Assembly (NCBI RefSeq): GCF_000245735.1
Contig: NZ_AHTH01000012.1
Span: 20,610-84,609, forward strand
DNA from: Alishewanella jeotgali KCTC 22429
GTDB lineage: Bacteria; Pseudomonadota; Gammaproteobacteria; Enterobacterales; Alteromonadaceae
Reading direction: 5' to 3'
DNA length: 64,000 nucleotides
This document shows, piece after piece, positions 54,476-63,919 of this stretch. The first letter of the stretch is position 1. Each line of letters begins with the position of its first letter. The translations under genes and the position numbers were made by a program. Under the pieces are notes generated by a model. That model ran no database searches. It was not told the origin of the DNA and saw only the letters and a program-made list of their open reading frames with translations.

Positions 54476-55444
54476 TCATCTTGAGTTTTGAATGGCGCCA
54501 ACGGAATGGCGCTGTAACGCCCGCCTTAAATGCTGTTCACTGCTAAAACCTGACTGTCGTGCGATATCTTTATGTGAGCTAACTCCCGTTTCCATTAACC
54601 GGAGGGCCTCTTCAGTTCTGACTTGATTGATATAGTCTGCCACTGTTACATCAGTGTGCTCCTTAAACTGTCTGGCAAAGTGTCTGGAGCTCATTGCCAT
54701 TCTTTCCGCTAGGGAGTTTACAGTCAAATTACCAGCCAGATTTTGTAATATCCAAAGTTGAAGATCACCAAAGCGGTCCGTACGTTTCTCAGCCTCCAGA
54801 AAGCGACTTTTTTGTGGTTGAGTCGCGCCACGTCTACGCTCTAACAACAGTTGCTCAGCAACCGCCGTAGCGACTGATTTTCCATAATCTTGCTCAACCA
54901 ACGCCAATGCCATGTCGATACCCGCGGTTACACCGGCAGAGGTAAAAATGTTGTCACTTTGCACAAACAGCACATTATTCCTGACCTCACAATTTTTAGT
55001 ATTAGCGGCCAGGAGCTGCAGATACTCCCAATGTGTCGTGGCGGCATGGCCATCCAGTATGCCTGCAGCGGCAAGAACCAAGGCTCCCGTGCATATCGAG
55101 CCCAGCCTTTCACAATTCTGACGTTGGGCCTGTAACCAACGAAGAATTACTTCATTTTGCATTGCATTGCTAAACCCGATACCGCCGGTCACCAATAGCG
55201 TGTCACATCCGGTAAAGCTGGCAAAACTCTGCCCGGCTTGCATAGCTAGTCCACCGGAGGTCTTTACCAACCCTTGTTTCTCTGCCACCAGTTCGATAGT
55301 GTATGCCTGTGCGGAATAATGCCCCTGCAGAGTTAACCAGCGACTGGTCCTGGCAAAGACCTCTAACGGGCCGGCAATATCCAGAATTTGGGCATCCGGA
55401 TACACTAACATTGCAACCTTATGCGTATCTTTTTTTACAAACAT
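54476..55444 (-). CDS. GlxA family transcriptional regulator (DJ-1 + AraC HTH)
   Basis: 322 residues. N-terminal DJ-1-like domain (PDAQILDIAGPLEVFAR, Cys in GSICTGALVLAAAGIL, TSAGVTAGIDMAL) and a C-terminal AraC-type HTH (about 220-315, NSLAERMAMSSRHFARQFKE and DIARQSGFSSEQHLRRAL). It is convergent to the hydrolase gene and divergent from the truncated copy; the shared upstream sequence (copies at 52585 and 55479) is its likely target. The inducer is not known. Confidence 0.93.
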   Translation of the reverse strand: MFVKKDTHKVAMLVYPDAQILDIAGPLEVFARTSRWLTLQGHYSAQAYTIELVAEKQGLVKTSGGLAMQAGQSFASFTGCDTLLVTGGIGFSNAMQNEVILRWLQAQRQNCERLGSICTGALVLAAAGILDGHAATTHWEYLQLLAANTKNCEVRNNVLFVQSDNIFTSAGVTAGIDMALALVEQDYGKSVATAVAEQLLLERRRGATQPQKSRFLEAEKRTDRFGDLQLWILQNLAGNLTVNSLAERMAMSSRHFARQFKEHTDVTVADYINQVRTEEALRLMETGVSSHKDIARQSGFSSEQHLRRALQRHSVGAIQNSR

Positions 55445-55478
55445 AAGCTTTTGTTCTGCGTTCTCACCTGATCAGATA

Positions 55479-55542
55479 TTGGCACAATTTGACCGTCTTT
55501 TGTCCTAACCTGCAAAAAGAATATTTCGGTAAGCTGTCTTTC
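55479..55542 (+). promoter_or_regulatory. Conserved upstream sequence, copy 2 (regulator/truncated hydrolase gap)
   Basis: A second copy of the block at 52585-52648, beginning TTGGCACAATTTGACC and including TTTTGTCCTAACCT and GGTAAGCT. It sits 35 bp from the regulator start and 85 bp before the truncated hydrolase ATG, so it could serve both directions. Confidence 0.7.
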
Positions 55543-55626
55543 AGGGGCATATCGGACTTGCGTACTGATACCTGGCCACATAATGCCCACTACTGAGCCT
55601 AAGCTTGCAGACCTGAGGACGATCTA

Positions 55627-55827
55627 ATGACACTGTACAAAGTTTTAGTCACAATAACCGCGATTATTGCGTTACTTATCGCTTTACTTGCTGGCGATAA
55701 GATCACATTAATCCCAAACAGCACGCTACATCAATCATCTGATAAGCAGAGCATCTTGTCAGCTCAACCAAGCGGCACATCTTACTATCAACTCCAGATT
55801 ACCGTTGACGTGAGAAAGTGCGATTAA
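55627..55827 (+). pseudogene. Truncated duplicate of the hydrolase lipoprotein gene
   Basis: 66 codons whose product aligns with the first ~60 residues of the hydrolase at 53352: MTLYKVLV against MKIYKTFL, LHQ against IHQ, and SGTSYYQLQITV against SGVSYSRQQVTV. The lipobox Cys is lost (LLAGD), and the reading frame stops before any catalytic residue. The leader TGAGGAC...CTAATGA also matches. I read it as a decayed duplicate; a short anchored peptide cannot be excluded. Confidence 0.75.
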
Positions 55828-55879
55828 GCCTGGTGTTCTTCATGAAAATAGTTCGCAAAAATGAGCTAAGGTTTCGCTA

Positions 55880-57268
55880 ATGACCAAATTTATCCTTTTT
55901 ATCGCCTTTGTGCTGCTGGTGACCGGATGTGCTGCCAGTACGAAACTTACAGCCAGATATGCGCCCGACGAAGTAACCCTGGCGCTGACAGGGCGTCTGG
56001 TTATTGGCATAGGTAACCAAGTGCTGGAACAACAACAGCTGCTGTTGGCAGGGGAGCGCATTGTCTGTGTCGGTTCAGTCAAACAATGCCCATTGCCTGA
56101 TGGGGTACCTCATATTGATGCCGGCGATGGCACCATGCTACCGGGACTAATTGATTTACATGTGCATTTACGCGCGCATTACCTTGACTGGTTTTTAGCT
56201 GCTGGCGTGACCAGTGTGCGGGATGCCAACAATGCCATGTCGCAGATAGAAACCTTACTGGCAATAGAAAAACGACCGCGGCTTTTCTGGACCGGGCCTT
56301 TACTAGATGGCAGTAACACTGTAATGCGCCACTTCGGCGCGGATGGCGTGGTAAAACCAGGCGCTGAGCAGCAGCACACCGCCTGGACTCTAGATGTGGC
56401 GACGGCGGCAGAGGCAGAGCAAGCCGTGCGTTGGCTGGCCAGTCAGGGGGCCAGTTTTGTAAAACTTTACGAGCAACTGGAACCTGAAGTGTATCAAGCG
56501 GCTGCCACAGAGGCCCGGGCGCAGGGCATGCGCATTATGACTGATCTGGGTATGCATAATACTCGGGGGTTAACCGCGGCTAAAGTTGATGCGCTGCAAG
56601 CTATTACGGCGGGTGTTCATACCATCGAGCATGCCAGCGGCTATGCACTGGCCTACCAGCGCTTGGGAGGCGATCCAAATCGCTTACCTTTCGATGAGGC
56701 TCTAATTGAGCAATTAGCGCAAGCCACCGTCCGTGCAGGTGTCGCTATAGTACCAACCCTATCTGTTTCCTACAGTTTTGCCGATGATGTTGACCAGATT
56801 GATGATTTACCCGCTGCGCGGCAGCTTAAAGCCAACCAGGAAATGTTCAGCTGGTATCAGCAAACTGCGCAGGGCCGGGCCGGGCACAATGAATCGTCCA
56901 AACTTAGCCACCTTCTGGCCGCGACGGTGGTAAAACGAGTACATCAGCTGGGCGGTATTATTGGTGCGGGTTCAGATGCGCCAGCCGGTGTTTGGAATCT
57001 GCCAGGTGGCGGCATTCACCGTGAGCTTGAGTTATTGGTTCGGCATGGTCTGACACCGATCGAGGCTTTAGAAACTGCCACGAGGACAGCGGCCGATATT
57101 CTGGGATGTCAGGATCTTGGTCGCATCACTGAAGGCGCCTTAGCGGACATTATTATCGTTGCCGGCAATCCGGTTTTGGACATTAAGCAGAGCCGTCAGC
57201 TAAGTTGGGTTATAAAAAATGGGGTGATTGTCAAAGCGCCCGCCTTCGCCGAAAGCCCAGAGGAATAA
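55880..57268 (+). CDS. Amidohydrolase-family lipoprotein
   Basis: 462 residues. Lipobox VTGC near residue 17. The metal-dependent amidohydrolase fold has HxH in GLIDLHVHLRAH, the bridging Lys probably in FVKLYEQL, His in TIEHAS, and the catalytic Asp in GAGSDAPAG. It resembles imidazolonepropionase- or prolidase-type members that hydrolyse peptides or cyclic amides. The terminal ALADIIIVAGNPVLDI is family-typical. It lies downstream of the truncated hydrolase in the same direction; substrate unknown. Confidence 0.88.
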   Translation: MTKFILFIAFVLLVTGCAASTKLTARYAPDEVTLALTGRLVIGIGNQVLEQQQLLLAGERIVCVGSVKQCPLPDGVPHIDAGDGTMLPGLIDLHVHLRAHYLDWFLAAGVTSVRDANNAMSQIETLLAIEKRPRLFWTGPLLDGSNTVMRHFGADGVVKPGAEQQHTAWTLDVATAAEAEQAVRWLASQGASFVKLYEQLEPEVYQAAATEARAQGMRIMTDLGMHNTRGLTAAKVDALQAITAGVHTIEHASGYALAYQRLGGDPNRLPFDEALIEQLAQATVRAGVAIVPTLSVSYSFADDVDQIDDLPAARQLKANQEMFSWYQQTAQGRAGHNESSKLSHLLAATVVKRVHQLGGIIGAGSDAPAGVWNLPGGGIHRELELLVRHGLTPIEALETATRTAADILGCQDLGRITEGALADIIIVAGNPVLDIKQSRQLSWVIKNGVIVKAPAFAESPEE

Positions 57269-57307
57269 CCAACCTAGCAGACTCGTTTCTGGACGAGAAT
57301 ATCAGAG

Positions 57308-57332
57308 AAAAAAAAGCCCCGACAAGCGGGGC
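57308..57332 (-). terminator. Rho-independent terminator after ilvC
   Basis: On the minus strand stem GCCCCG / CGGGGC with a 5-nt loop is followed by eight T. It lies 105 bp beyond the ilvC stop; in the other direction it may also end the amidohydrolase transcript. Confidence 0.85.
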
Positions 57333-57436
57333 AAAACAACCAAGGTCCACGTATAACATCATTATTGGTCAGGTGTCAGGCGGCACACTGTGTCTGGCCT
57401 GACGACCTGTAACCACATCATTCTTTGCGCGCTGGC

Positions 57437-58918
57437 TTAATTTGCCTCGACAATGCGTTTCATTGCTGTCATATAGCCGCGTAATTTTTTACCTACCACT
57501 TCCACCGGATGCTGGCGGATGGCTTCATTGACAGCAATCAGCTTCAGGTTATCGACACCATTTTGACTGCCGCTTAAACCCTTACCGATATATTCACTGC
57601 TTAAACTATTTACCTTATCGCGCAGCAAAGGTACTGCAGCATGAGCAAACAGGTAGTTACCGTACTCAGCCGTATCCGAAATCACCACGTTCATTTCATA
57701 CAAGCGCTTACGGGCGATGGTATTGGCAATCAGTGGCGTTTCATGCAGCGACTCATAGTAAGCCGACTCTTCGATAATGCCGGCATCGACCATGGTTTCA
57801 AAGGCCAGTTCTACCCCGGCTTTTACCATGGCCACTAACAGGATGCCGCGGTCAAAGTATTCTTGTTCGCTGATCTGCTCGCTGGATACCGGTGCCTGTT
57901 CAAAGCCCGAGTCACGGGTTTGCTCACGCCAGGTCAGCAGGTTTTTATCATCATTAGCCCAGTCTGCCATCATAGTGCGGGAGAACTCGCCACTGATAAT
58001 GTCGTCCATATGTTTCTCAAACAGCGGACGTAAGGTGCCTTTTAACTCTTCTGCCAGATCATAAGCTTTGATCTTGGCCGGATTGCTCAGCCGGTCCATC
58101 ATATTGGTGATGCCGCCGTGCTTTAAGGCTTCGGTTACGGTTTCCCAGCCATACTGAATCAGTTTGGCGGCATAACCGGCTTCCATACCATCGGCAACCA
58201 TCTTGTCAAAGGCCAGAATCGCGCCGGTTTGCAACATGCCACACAGAATGGTCTGTTCGCCCATTAAATCGGATTTTACTTCGGCAACGAAGGACGACTC
58301 TAATACCCCGGCCCGATCACCGCCGGTCGCGGAAGCATAGGCTTTGGCAATTTCCAGCCCCTGACCTTTAGGATCGTTCTCCGGATGCACTGCTATTAAG
58401 GTCGGTACGCCGAAGCCGCGCTTATATTCTTCCCGTACTTCGGTGCCCGGACACTTAGGTGCCACCATAATCACCGTAATATCAGGCCGGATCTGCTTAC
58501 CCTCTTCGACAATATTAAAGCCGTGCGAGTAAGCCAGGGTCGCGCCCTGCTTCATCAGCGGCATAATGGCATCCACTACGCTGCTATGCTGCTTATCCGG
58601 GGTCAGGTTTAATACCAGATCTGCACCTGGAATTAACTGCTGATAAGTACCGACAGTAAAGCCATTGCTGCTGGCTTTCTGGTACGAAGCCCGCTTTTCG
58701 GCGATGGCTTCATCACGCAGCGCATAGCTGATGTTTAACCCTGAGTCGCGCATATTCAGCCCTTGATTCAGGCCCTGCGCGCCACAACCGACGATCACTA
58801 TATTCCAATCTTTGATAAAGCTGCAGCCGTTAGCAAACTCAGCTTTGTCCATAAAACGGCACTGGCCTAACTGGCGTAACTGCTGGCGTAAATTTAAGGT
58901 ATTAAAGTAATTGCTCAT
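57437..58918 (-). CDS. ilvC: Ketol-acid reductoisomerase (class II)
   Basis: 493-residue long-form enzyme of branched-chain amino acid synthesis, using NADPH and Mg2+ to convert acetolactate to dihydroxyisovalerate. Rossmann motif [19 protein letters not shown] is near residue 38, PDKQH and the metal-binding region [18 protein letters not shown] follow, then two knotted C-terminal domains. The start [10 protein letters not shown] at 58918 matches the family; an ATG 57 bp upstream does not. Divergent from ilvY. Confidence 0.97.
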   Translation of the reverse strand: MSNYFNTLNLRQQLRQLGQCRFMDKAEFANGCSFIKDWNIVIVGCGAQGLNQGLNMRDSGLNISYALRDEAIAEKRASYQKASSNGFTVGTYQQLIPGADLVLNLTPDKQHSSVVDAIMPLMKQGATLAYSHGFNIVEEGKQIRPDITVIMVAPKCPGTEVREEYKRGFGVPTLIAVHPENDPKGQGLEIAKAYASATGGDRAGVLESSFVAEVKSDLMGEQTILCGMLQTGAILAFDKMVADGMEAGYAAKLIQYGWETVTEALKHGGITNMMDRLSNPAKIKAYDLAEELKGTLRPLFEKHMDDIISGEFSRTMMADWANDDKNLLTWREQTRDSGFEQAPVSSEQISEQEYFDRGILLVAMVKAGVELAFETMVDAGIIEESAYYESLHETPLIANTIARKRLYEMNVVISDTAEYGNYLFAHAAVPLLRDKVNSLSSEYIGKGLSGSQNGVDNLKLIAVNEAIRQHPVEVVGKKLRGYMTAMKRIVEAN

Positions 58919-59018
58919 CGTCAGTTCCAACATTCGTGCTGTGGCTGTTGCCAACAGGAGCAGCGGGGTTTTCATCAGGGATGCGCTGCTTTGATGAAAT
59001 TAGTCTATAACGCGACTT

Positions 59019-59070
59019 TTATTGCGTGAAGTGATATATTTTCAATACTGCATTTCATATTCTGCAATAA
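59019..59070. promoter_or_regulatory. Predicted IlvY operator region
   Basis: TTATTGC (59019-59025) and its inverse GCAATAA (59064-59070) face each other across 38 bp in the ilvC-ilvY gap. The inverted TTGC half-sites resemble IlvY operators of E. coli. The right one ends 2 bp before the ilvY start, so autoregulation is likely. Confidence 0.5.
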
Positions 59071-59072
59071 AG

Positions 59073-59954
59073 ATGGATATCCGTAGCGCACAACTGTTTT
59101 TACATCTGGCCAGCAGCCTGAATTATGCCCGCACCAGCGAGCAAATGTTTGTTAGCCCCTCCACCCTGACTCGGGTGATCCAACGGCTGGAAGAAGAGCT
59201 TGGCAGCAGCTTATTTGAACGCGATAACAGAACAGTGAAACTGACCACGGCCGGCAGCCGCTTTCAACGCTTTGTAAGGCTGTGGCTGGATGAATGGCAT
59301 CAGCTGCAACTGGATTTACAGCTAGCCAGCAGCGAGCTTAGCGGTACCTTAAGGATTTACTGTACCGTTACCGCCAGCTATAGCCATCTGCCGGCGCTGC
59401 TGGATAAATTTCGCCTGCACTGCCCAAAGGCAGAAATTCAGCTGAGTACCGGTGATGCGGCGCAGGCTATTGACCGCATTAAGCAGGATGAAGCCGATGT
59501 TGCTATCGCCGCCCGCCCGGAGCAGCTGCCAACTACCATGTACTTTCAAAGCATTGCCAGCCTGCCGGTGCGGTTGATTGCACCTGTGATCCCGTGCCGG
59601 GTTAATGATTTACTGGCCGGTGCAGAGGTAAACTGGAATGAGATACCGCTGATCCTGCCCGAGCATGGTCCGGCGCGTAGTCGTTTTGACCGTTGGCTGA
59701 AAGACTGCAATATTAATCCGGCTGTAGTGGCCAAGGTTGATGGCCACGAAGCCCTGGTGTCGATGGTGGCATTAGGCAGCGGTGTCAGCATAGTGCCGGA
59801 TCCGGTGTTGCAGCATAGCCCGGTAAAAGAGCGGGTTCGGGTGTTGGAACATCAATATCCGTTTCAGCCGTTTGACCTGGGGATCTGTATGCTGGCAAAG
59901 CGGCAGCAGGAACCGCTGATAAAAAGCTTTTGGCAGCTGGCGCAAAAAAGCTGA
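59073..59954 (+). CDS. ilvY: LysR-type activator IlvY
   Basis: 293 residues. N-terminal winged HTH (MDIRSAQLFLHLASSLNYARTSEQMFVSPSTLTRVIQRLEE region, about 1-60) and a C-terminal inducer-binding domain (about 90-290). Divergence from ilvC and the family start identify it as IlvY, which activates ilvC when acetolactate or acetohydroxybutyrate is present. The start at 59073 is chosen because MDIRSAQLF is the normal beginning; an ATG 51 bp upstream is less likely. Confidence 0.93.
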   Translation: MDIRSAQLFLHLASSLNYARTSEQMFVSPSTLTRVIQRLEEELGSSLFERDNRTVKLTTAGSRFQRFVRLWLDEWHQLQLDLQLASSELSGTLRIYCTVTASYSHLPALLDKFRLHCPKAEIQLSTGDAAQAIDRIKQDEADVAIAARPEQLPTTMYFQSIASLPVRLIAPVIPCRVNDLLAGAEVNWNEIPLILPEHGPARSRFDRWLKDCNINPAVVAKVDGHEALVSMVALGSGVSIVPDPVLQHSPVKERVRVLEHQYPFQPFDLGICMLAKRQQEPLIKSFWQLAQKS

Positions 59955-60036
59955 CAGCCAATGTTGGTCACACCGGCATCGCGCCAACTTTGCAGCAGCT
60001 AAAACAAGATTGGAAATACCTAACAGGATAAGATGC

Positions 60037-60061
60037 ATAAAGCCGGGAAACCCGGCTTTAT
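60037..60061. terminator. Bidirectional terminator between ilvY and sspB
   Basis: A perfect 11-bp stem ATAAAGCCGGG / CCCGGCTTTAT with an AAA loop lies between the convergent stops. Confidence 0.8.
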
Positions 60062-60070
60062 TGACTTACA

Positions 60071-60493
60071 TTACTTCACGACTTTCAGGTGGCTGCCGCG
60101 CCCTGGCTTAGGCGGCTCTGGCGGCAAGTCATCCGGCGTAGCATCAGAAACAAAATCCTGATCATCCTCTTCGTCTTCCTCTAACGTAAAGACAGTGCCG
60201 GCACCGTTTTCACGGGCATAGATAGCCAGCACGGCTTTTACCGGAATCGACAGCGCAAAAGGCTGACCACTAAAGCGGGCATTAAAGGTGATTAACTCAT
60301 TGCCCAGCTGCAGATTACCAATGGCAGAAGGCAGAATATTCAGCACGATCTGACCATTTTGCACAAATTGCTGCGGCACCTTGACCGCCGGATAGGTTGC
60401 ATCGACCACCAGATAAGGCGTGCACTTGTTATCGACTATCCAGTCGTAAAAGGCGCGCAATAAATAGGGCCGGTTGGCCGTCATCTTTTGCAT
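60071..60493 (-). CDS. sspB: ClpXP protease specificity-enhancing factor SspB
   Basis: 140-residue adaptor that delivers ssrA-tagged proteins to ClpXP. Family N terminus: RPYLLRAFYDWIVDNKCTPYLVVDA; then FNARFSGQPFALSIPV. An acidic linker (about 108-126) is followed by the C-terminal ClpX-binding tail SHLKVVK. Its start overlaps the sspA stop by one base, the usual sspAB operon. Confidence 0.95.
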   Translation of the reverse strand: MQKMTANRPYLLRAFYDWIVDNKCTPYLVVDATYPAVKVPQQFVQNGQIVLNILPSAIGNLQLGNELITFNARFSGQPFALSIPVKAVLAIYARENGAGTVFTLEEDEEDDQDFVSDATPDDLPPEPPKPGRGSHLKVVK

Positions 60494-61131
60494 CAGAGCG
60501 GCATCCCCTTACGAATTTCGCGCTCAGCTTCTGTTAACGAGGCCTGGAACGCATCGCGTTCAAAAATGCGGTTCATATAGGTTTTCAGTTGTTTGCTACC
60601 GCTGCCGTTTAACTCAATACCCAGTAAAGGTAAGCGCCACAGCAACACAGCCATATAACAGTCAACCAGGCCAAACTCTTCACTCATAAAAAACGGCGCT
60701 TCACTAAACAGCGGTGCAATCGACAGCAGTCCTTCTTTTAACTCCTGACGCGCAATGGCCGCTTCGTCATCACCCTGCAGAATTTTCTCTGCCAGGCTGT
60801 ACCAGTCATGCTTAATGCGATACATCATTAAGCGCGCCTGACCACGGGCAACCGGATAAACCGGCATCAGTGGTGGATGCGGGAAGCGCTCGTCCAGGTA
60901 CTCCATAATGATATCTGCCTGATACAGCGCCAGTTCGCGATCCAGTAAGGTTGGCAGGCTGCCATAGGGGTTAACTTCGTAAAGATCTTCCGGCACGTTG
61001 TCCGGCGTTACCTGGAGAATATCAACCGTTACGCCTTTTTCCGCTAGCACTATGCGGACCTGATGACTACACATATCATCAACAGCTGAAAATAATGTCA
61101 TCACAGGGCGTTTATTGGCAATGATCGCCAT
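60493..61131 (-). CDS. sspA: Stringent starvation protein A
   Basis: 212-residue RNA-polymerase-associated protein with a glutathione-transferase fold. Markers are VDDMCSHQVRIVLAEKGV, NPYGSLPTLLDRELALYQADIIMEYLDERFPHPPLMP. It acts in stationary phase and acid tolerance. GGAGGAAT is a good ribosome site. It follows petC by 73 bp with a hairpin between, so partial readthrough from the bc1 operon is possible. Confidence 0.95.
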   Translation of the reverse strand: MAIIANKRPVMTLFSAVDDMCSHQVRIVLAEKGVTVDILQVTPDNVPEDLYEVNPYGSLPTLLDRELALYQADIIMEYLDERFPHPPLMPVYPVARGQARLMMYRIKHDWYSLAEKILQGDDEAAIARQELKEGLLSIAPLFSEAPFFMSEEFGLVDCYMAVLLWRLPLLGIELNGSGSKQLKTYMNRIFERDAFQASLTEAEREIRKGMPL

Positions 61132-61160
61132 CTATTCCTCCGGTACAGTTAAAACGGCAA

Positions 61161-61177
61161 GGGGGCACAAGGCCCCC
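61161..61177 (-). terminator. Hairpin between petC and sspA
   Basis: Stem GGGGGC / GCCCCC with a 5-nt loop. On the minus strand it is followed by TTGCCGTTTT, a weak tail, so it may be a partial terminator. Confidence 0.5.
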
Positions 61178-61204
61178 GATAGTAACTATTTTAAAAACAA
61201 ATGC

Positions 61205-61942
61205 TTAGTGAACATCTTTCCAATATTCTTTCTTCAGCAGGTAAGCCAGCACGAAGAAGATCAATAAGAAGATCATCACCTTGATCCCCAAAGAGCGGGC
61301 TTCCAGTTTGGTTGGCTCGCCAGTGTAAACCATATAGTTCACCAAATCGGCCACTGCACGATCATACTCTTCCGGGCTCAGCTCACCGCTGCCGTCAGTA
61401 CGGATACCAACGTAGATTTCTTTCGGCTGACCATCCACCAGGCGGGTTTCATACGCCTGATAAGGTACGCCTTGCAACTCTTGCAACACATGCGGCATAC
61501 CCACCAACGGGAATACCTTGTTGTTAACACCAAACGGACGGCTGTCATCAACATAGAAGGTACGCAGATAAGTATATAACCAATCAGCACCGCGCACCCG
61601 GGCAACGTTAGTCAGATCCGGTGGTAATACGCCGAATGAATTTTCAGCATAGTCCGCTGGCATCGCATTAGTAATATGATCACCGACTTTTTCACCGGTA
61701 AACATCAGATGCTCCATGCCCAGCTCTTCCGGAATACCCAGATCCCGGAAAGTGCGTGAATAGCGTTGGTACTGCATCTGGTGGCAACCCAGACAATAGT
61801 TCTGGAATAACTTGGCACCATTTTGTAACGATGCGGTATCCCGTAGATCGATTGGCGCCTTGTCCAGCGGAATCGTCGGGCCCGCCGCCATTGCCAGCGA
61901 TGAGGCTAATAATGCAACAGCAGAAAGTAACTTTTTCATCAT
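61205..61942 (-). CDS. petC: Cytochrome c1 of the bc1 complex
   Basis: 245 residues. Signal peptide to about residue 19, haem-binding CLGCH near 51-55, the axial Met probably in the late domain, and a C-terminal membrane anchor (VMIFLLIFFVLAYLL). It passes electrons from the Rieske protein to cytochrome c. Starts inside the petB stop (TGATG), the last gene of petABC. Confidence 0.96.
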   Translation of the reverse strand: MMKKLLSAVALLASSLAMAAGPTIPLDKAPIDLRDTASLQNGAKLFQNYCLGCHQMQYQRYSRTFRDLGIPEELGMEHLMFTGEKVGDHITNAMPADYAENSFGVLPPDLTNVARVRGADWLYTYLRTFYVDDSRPFGVNNKVFPLVGMPHVLQELQGVPYQAYETRLVDGQPKEIYVGIRTDGSGELSPEEYDRAVADLVNYMVYTGEPTKLEARSLGIKVMIFLLIFFVLAYLLKKEYWKDVH

Positions 61943-63216
61943 CAGGTTAACCTCACTGGCAGTGGTTTGGTTTTCTCATTTTTACTGTATAACCACAGCA
62001 AACCGAAGAACGCGAAATAGGTAAATGAGAAGATCTGAGACAACACGGTATAAGTTGGTGTCGCAGGTAACACACCCAGAATACCCAGCGCTACAAAGCT
62101 GATGCAGAACATCACCAGGTTCCAGCGGTGCAGTTCACAACGGTAACGCACAGAGCGTACCTTGCCACGGTCAATCCACGGCAGTAACGCCAGTGCCAGG
62201 ATGGCCAGGAACATCGCGATAGCGCCTAGTAACGGATCCGGAATAGCACGTAAGATGGCATAGAATGGCGTGAAGTACCAAACTGGTGCAATATGCTCAG
62301 GCGTCTTCATTGGGTTAGCCACTTCAAAGTTTGGCGGCTCCAGGAAGAAACCACCGCCCTCAGGCACAAAGAAGATCACAAAAGCAAAGGCTAACAGGAA
62401 GCCGGCAACACCCACTAAGTCTTTTACGGTGTAGTACGGGTGGAATGGGATCGCATCGACAATCACTTTCTTGCCACCTTTGGTGAAATACTGGTGGAAA
62501 GTAAACTTTTTGTCGGCTTCAGTCAGTTCAACAGAACCATCGTTATCGCGTTTGATATCGATACCGTCCGGGTTGTTCGAACCCACTTCATGCAGTGCCA
62601 TAATGTGCAGGAACACCAGGATCACCAACACCAGTGGTAAGGCAATAACATGCAGCGCAAAGAAGCGGTTTAAGGTAGCACCAGAGATAACATAGTCACC
62701 GCGGATCCACAGCGTTAAATCATCGCCAATAAACGGAATAACACCGAAGATCGAGATAATTACCTGCGCACCCCAGAACGACATCTGGCCCCATGGCAGC
62801 ATATAACCCATGAAAGCTTCTGCCATCAGAACTAAGAAGATCAGCATACCGAAGATCCACAGCAGTTCGCGTGGCTTCTGGTAAGAGCCGTACATCATAC
62901 CGCGCAGCATATGCAGGTAGACCACGACGAAGAAGGCTGAGGCACCGGTTGAATGCATATAACGCAGTAACCAGCCGTACTCGACATCACGCATGATGTA
63001 TTCGATAGAGGCAAAAGCACCTTCGGCTGATGGCTCATAGTTCATGGTCAGCCAGATACCGGTGACGATCTGGTTTACCAGCACTAACATCGCCAGCGAG
63101 CCGAAAAAGTACCAGAAGTTAAAGTTTTTTGGTGCCGGATACTGCATCACATGCAGGTTCATCTTATCCATAAAGGGTAAGCGGTACTCAATCCAGCTCA
63201 TCATATTCTTAAACAT
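61942..63216 (-). CDS. petB: Cytochrome b of the bc1 complex
   Basis: 424-residue eight-helix protein carrying hemes bL and bH. The quinol-site motif is PEWYF-like here as PVWYFTPFYAILR, and the haem-binding histidines lie in LRYMHSTGASAFFVVVYLHMLR and NRFFALHVIALPLV. The gene overlaps petA and petC by one base on each side. It forms the membrane core of the quinol:cytochrome c reductase. Confidence 0.97.
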   Translation of the reverse strand: MFKNMMSWIEYRLPFMDKMNLHVMQYPAPKNFNFWYFFGSLAMLVLVNQIVTGIWLTMNYEPSAEGAFASIEYIMRDVEYGWLLRYMHSTGASAFFVVVYLHMLRGMMYGSYQKPRELLWIFGMLIFLVLMAEAFMGYMLPWGQMSFWGAQVIISIFGVIPFIGDDLTLWIRGDYVISGATLNRFFALHVIALPLVLVILVFLHIMALHEVGSNNPDGIDIKRDNDGSVELTEADKKFTFHQYFTKGGKKVIVDAIPFHPYYTVKDLVGVAGFLLAFAFVIFFVPEGGGFFLEPPNFEVANPMKTPEHIAPVWYFTPFYAILRAIPDPLLGAIAMFLAILALALLPWIDRGKVRSVRYRCELHRWNLVMFCISFVALGILGVLPATPTYTVLSQIFSFTYFAFFGLLWLYSKNEKTKPLPVRLT

Positions 63217-63806
63217 CAGGCAGCCCCCTCGTCTTCACCGATCAGCACGGTGTTGTCATCGATAAACATATACGGAGGAATCATCAGGTTGGTTGGGGCA
63301 GGTACGTTCTGGAACACCCGGCCAGCCATGTCAAAACGGGAACCGTGGCAAGGACAGAAGAAACCAGAGCGGATGCCTTCAACCTGTGCCGCAAAGTCAC
63401 TTGGCAGATAGGTTGGTGAACAGCCCAGGTGAGTACAGATCCCGACGGCAATAAAAATTTCCGGCTTGATGGAACGATGACGGTTCTGGGCATAAGCGGG
63501 CTGTTGCGGCTCCTTGGAACCTGGATCCCGTAAGCGGTTCTCGGTATCGGCCAGTTGGGCCAGCATTTCTTCGGTACGCTTTACGATCCACACCGGGCGA
63601 CCACGCCACTCTACGCGGATTAGTTGCCCATCTTCGAGTTTACTGATGTCAGCACTAACTGCCGCACCGGCTTGTTTAGCCCGTTCACTCGGATTCCAGG
63701 ACGCAATAAAGGGCACAGCAGCTCCTATGGCACCAACGCCCCCCACAACAGAGGTTGCAATGGTCAGGAAGCGGCGGCGACCATGATCTACAGGCGCATT
63801 GCTCAT
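63216..63806 (-). CDS. petA: Ubiquinol-cytochrome c reductase Rieske iron-sulfur subunit
   Basis: 196 residues. A Tat-type N terminus (GRRRFLTIATSVVGGVGAIG) acts as the membrane anchor. The 2Fe-2S ligands are in CTHLGCSP and CPCHGSRFD. It accepts electrons from ubiquinol at the Qo site. First gene of petABC, with a promoter about 80 bp upstream; GGAGA precedes the start. Confidence 0.96.
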   Translation of the reverse strand: MSNAPVDHGRRRFLTIATSVVGGVGAIGAAVPFIASWNPSERAKQAGAAVSADISKLEDGQLIRVEWRGRPVWIVKRTEEMLAQLADTENRLRDPGSKEPQQPAYAQNRHRSIKPEIFIAVGICTHLGCSPTYLPSDFAAQVEGIRSGFFCPCHGSRFDMAGRVFQNVPAPTNLMIPPYMFIDDNTVLIGEDEGAA

Positions 63807-63890
63807 CCACTCATCTCCACATTGAAACGCTTAACGATTAAAAATTAAGCGGCTGAAATTCAGCATTATTATAATTACAAAATATTGCCG

Positions 63891-63919
63891 ATCATAATGA
63901 AAAGCCTTGCGTTGCACAA
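63891..63919 (-). promoter_or_regulatory. Predicted sigma-70 promoter of petABC
   Basis: On the minus strand TTGTGC - 17 nt - TATGAT, about 85 bp before the petA start. The -10 matches 5 of 6 positions. The remaining bases to the window end hold no supported gene. Confidence 0.5.
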
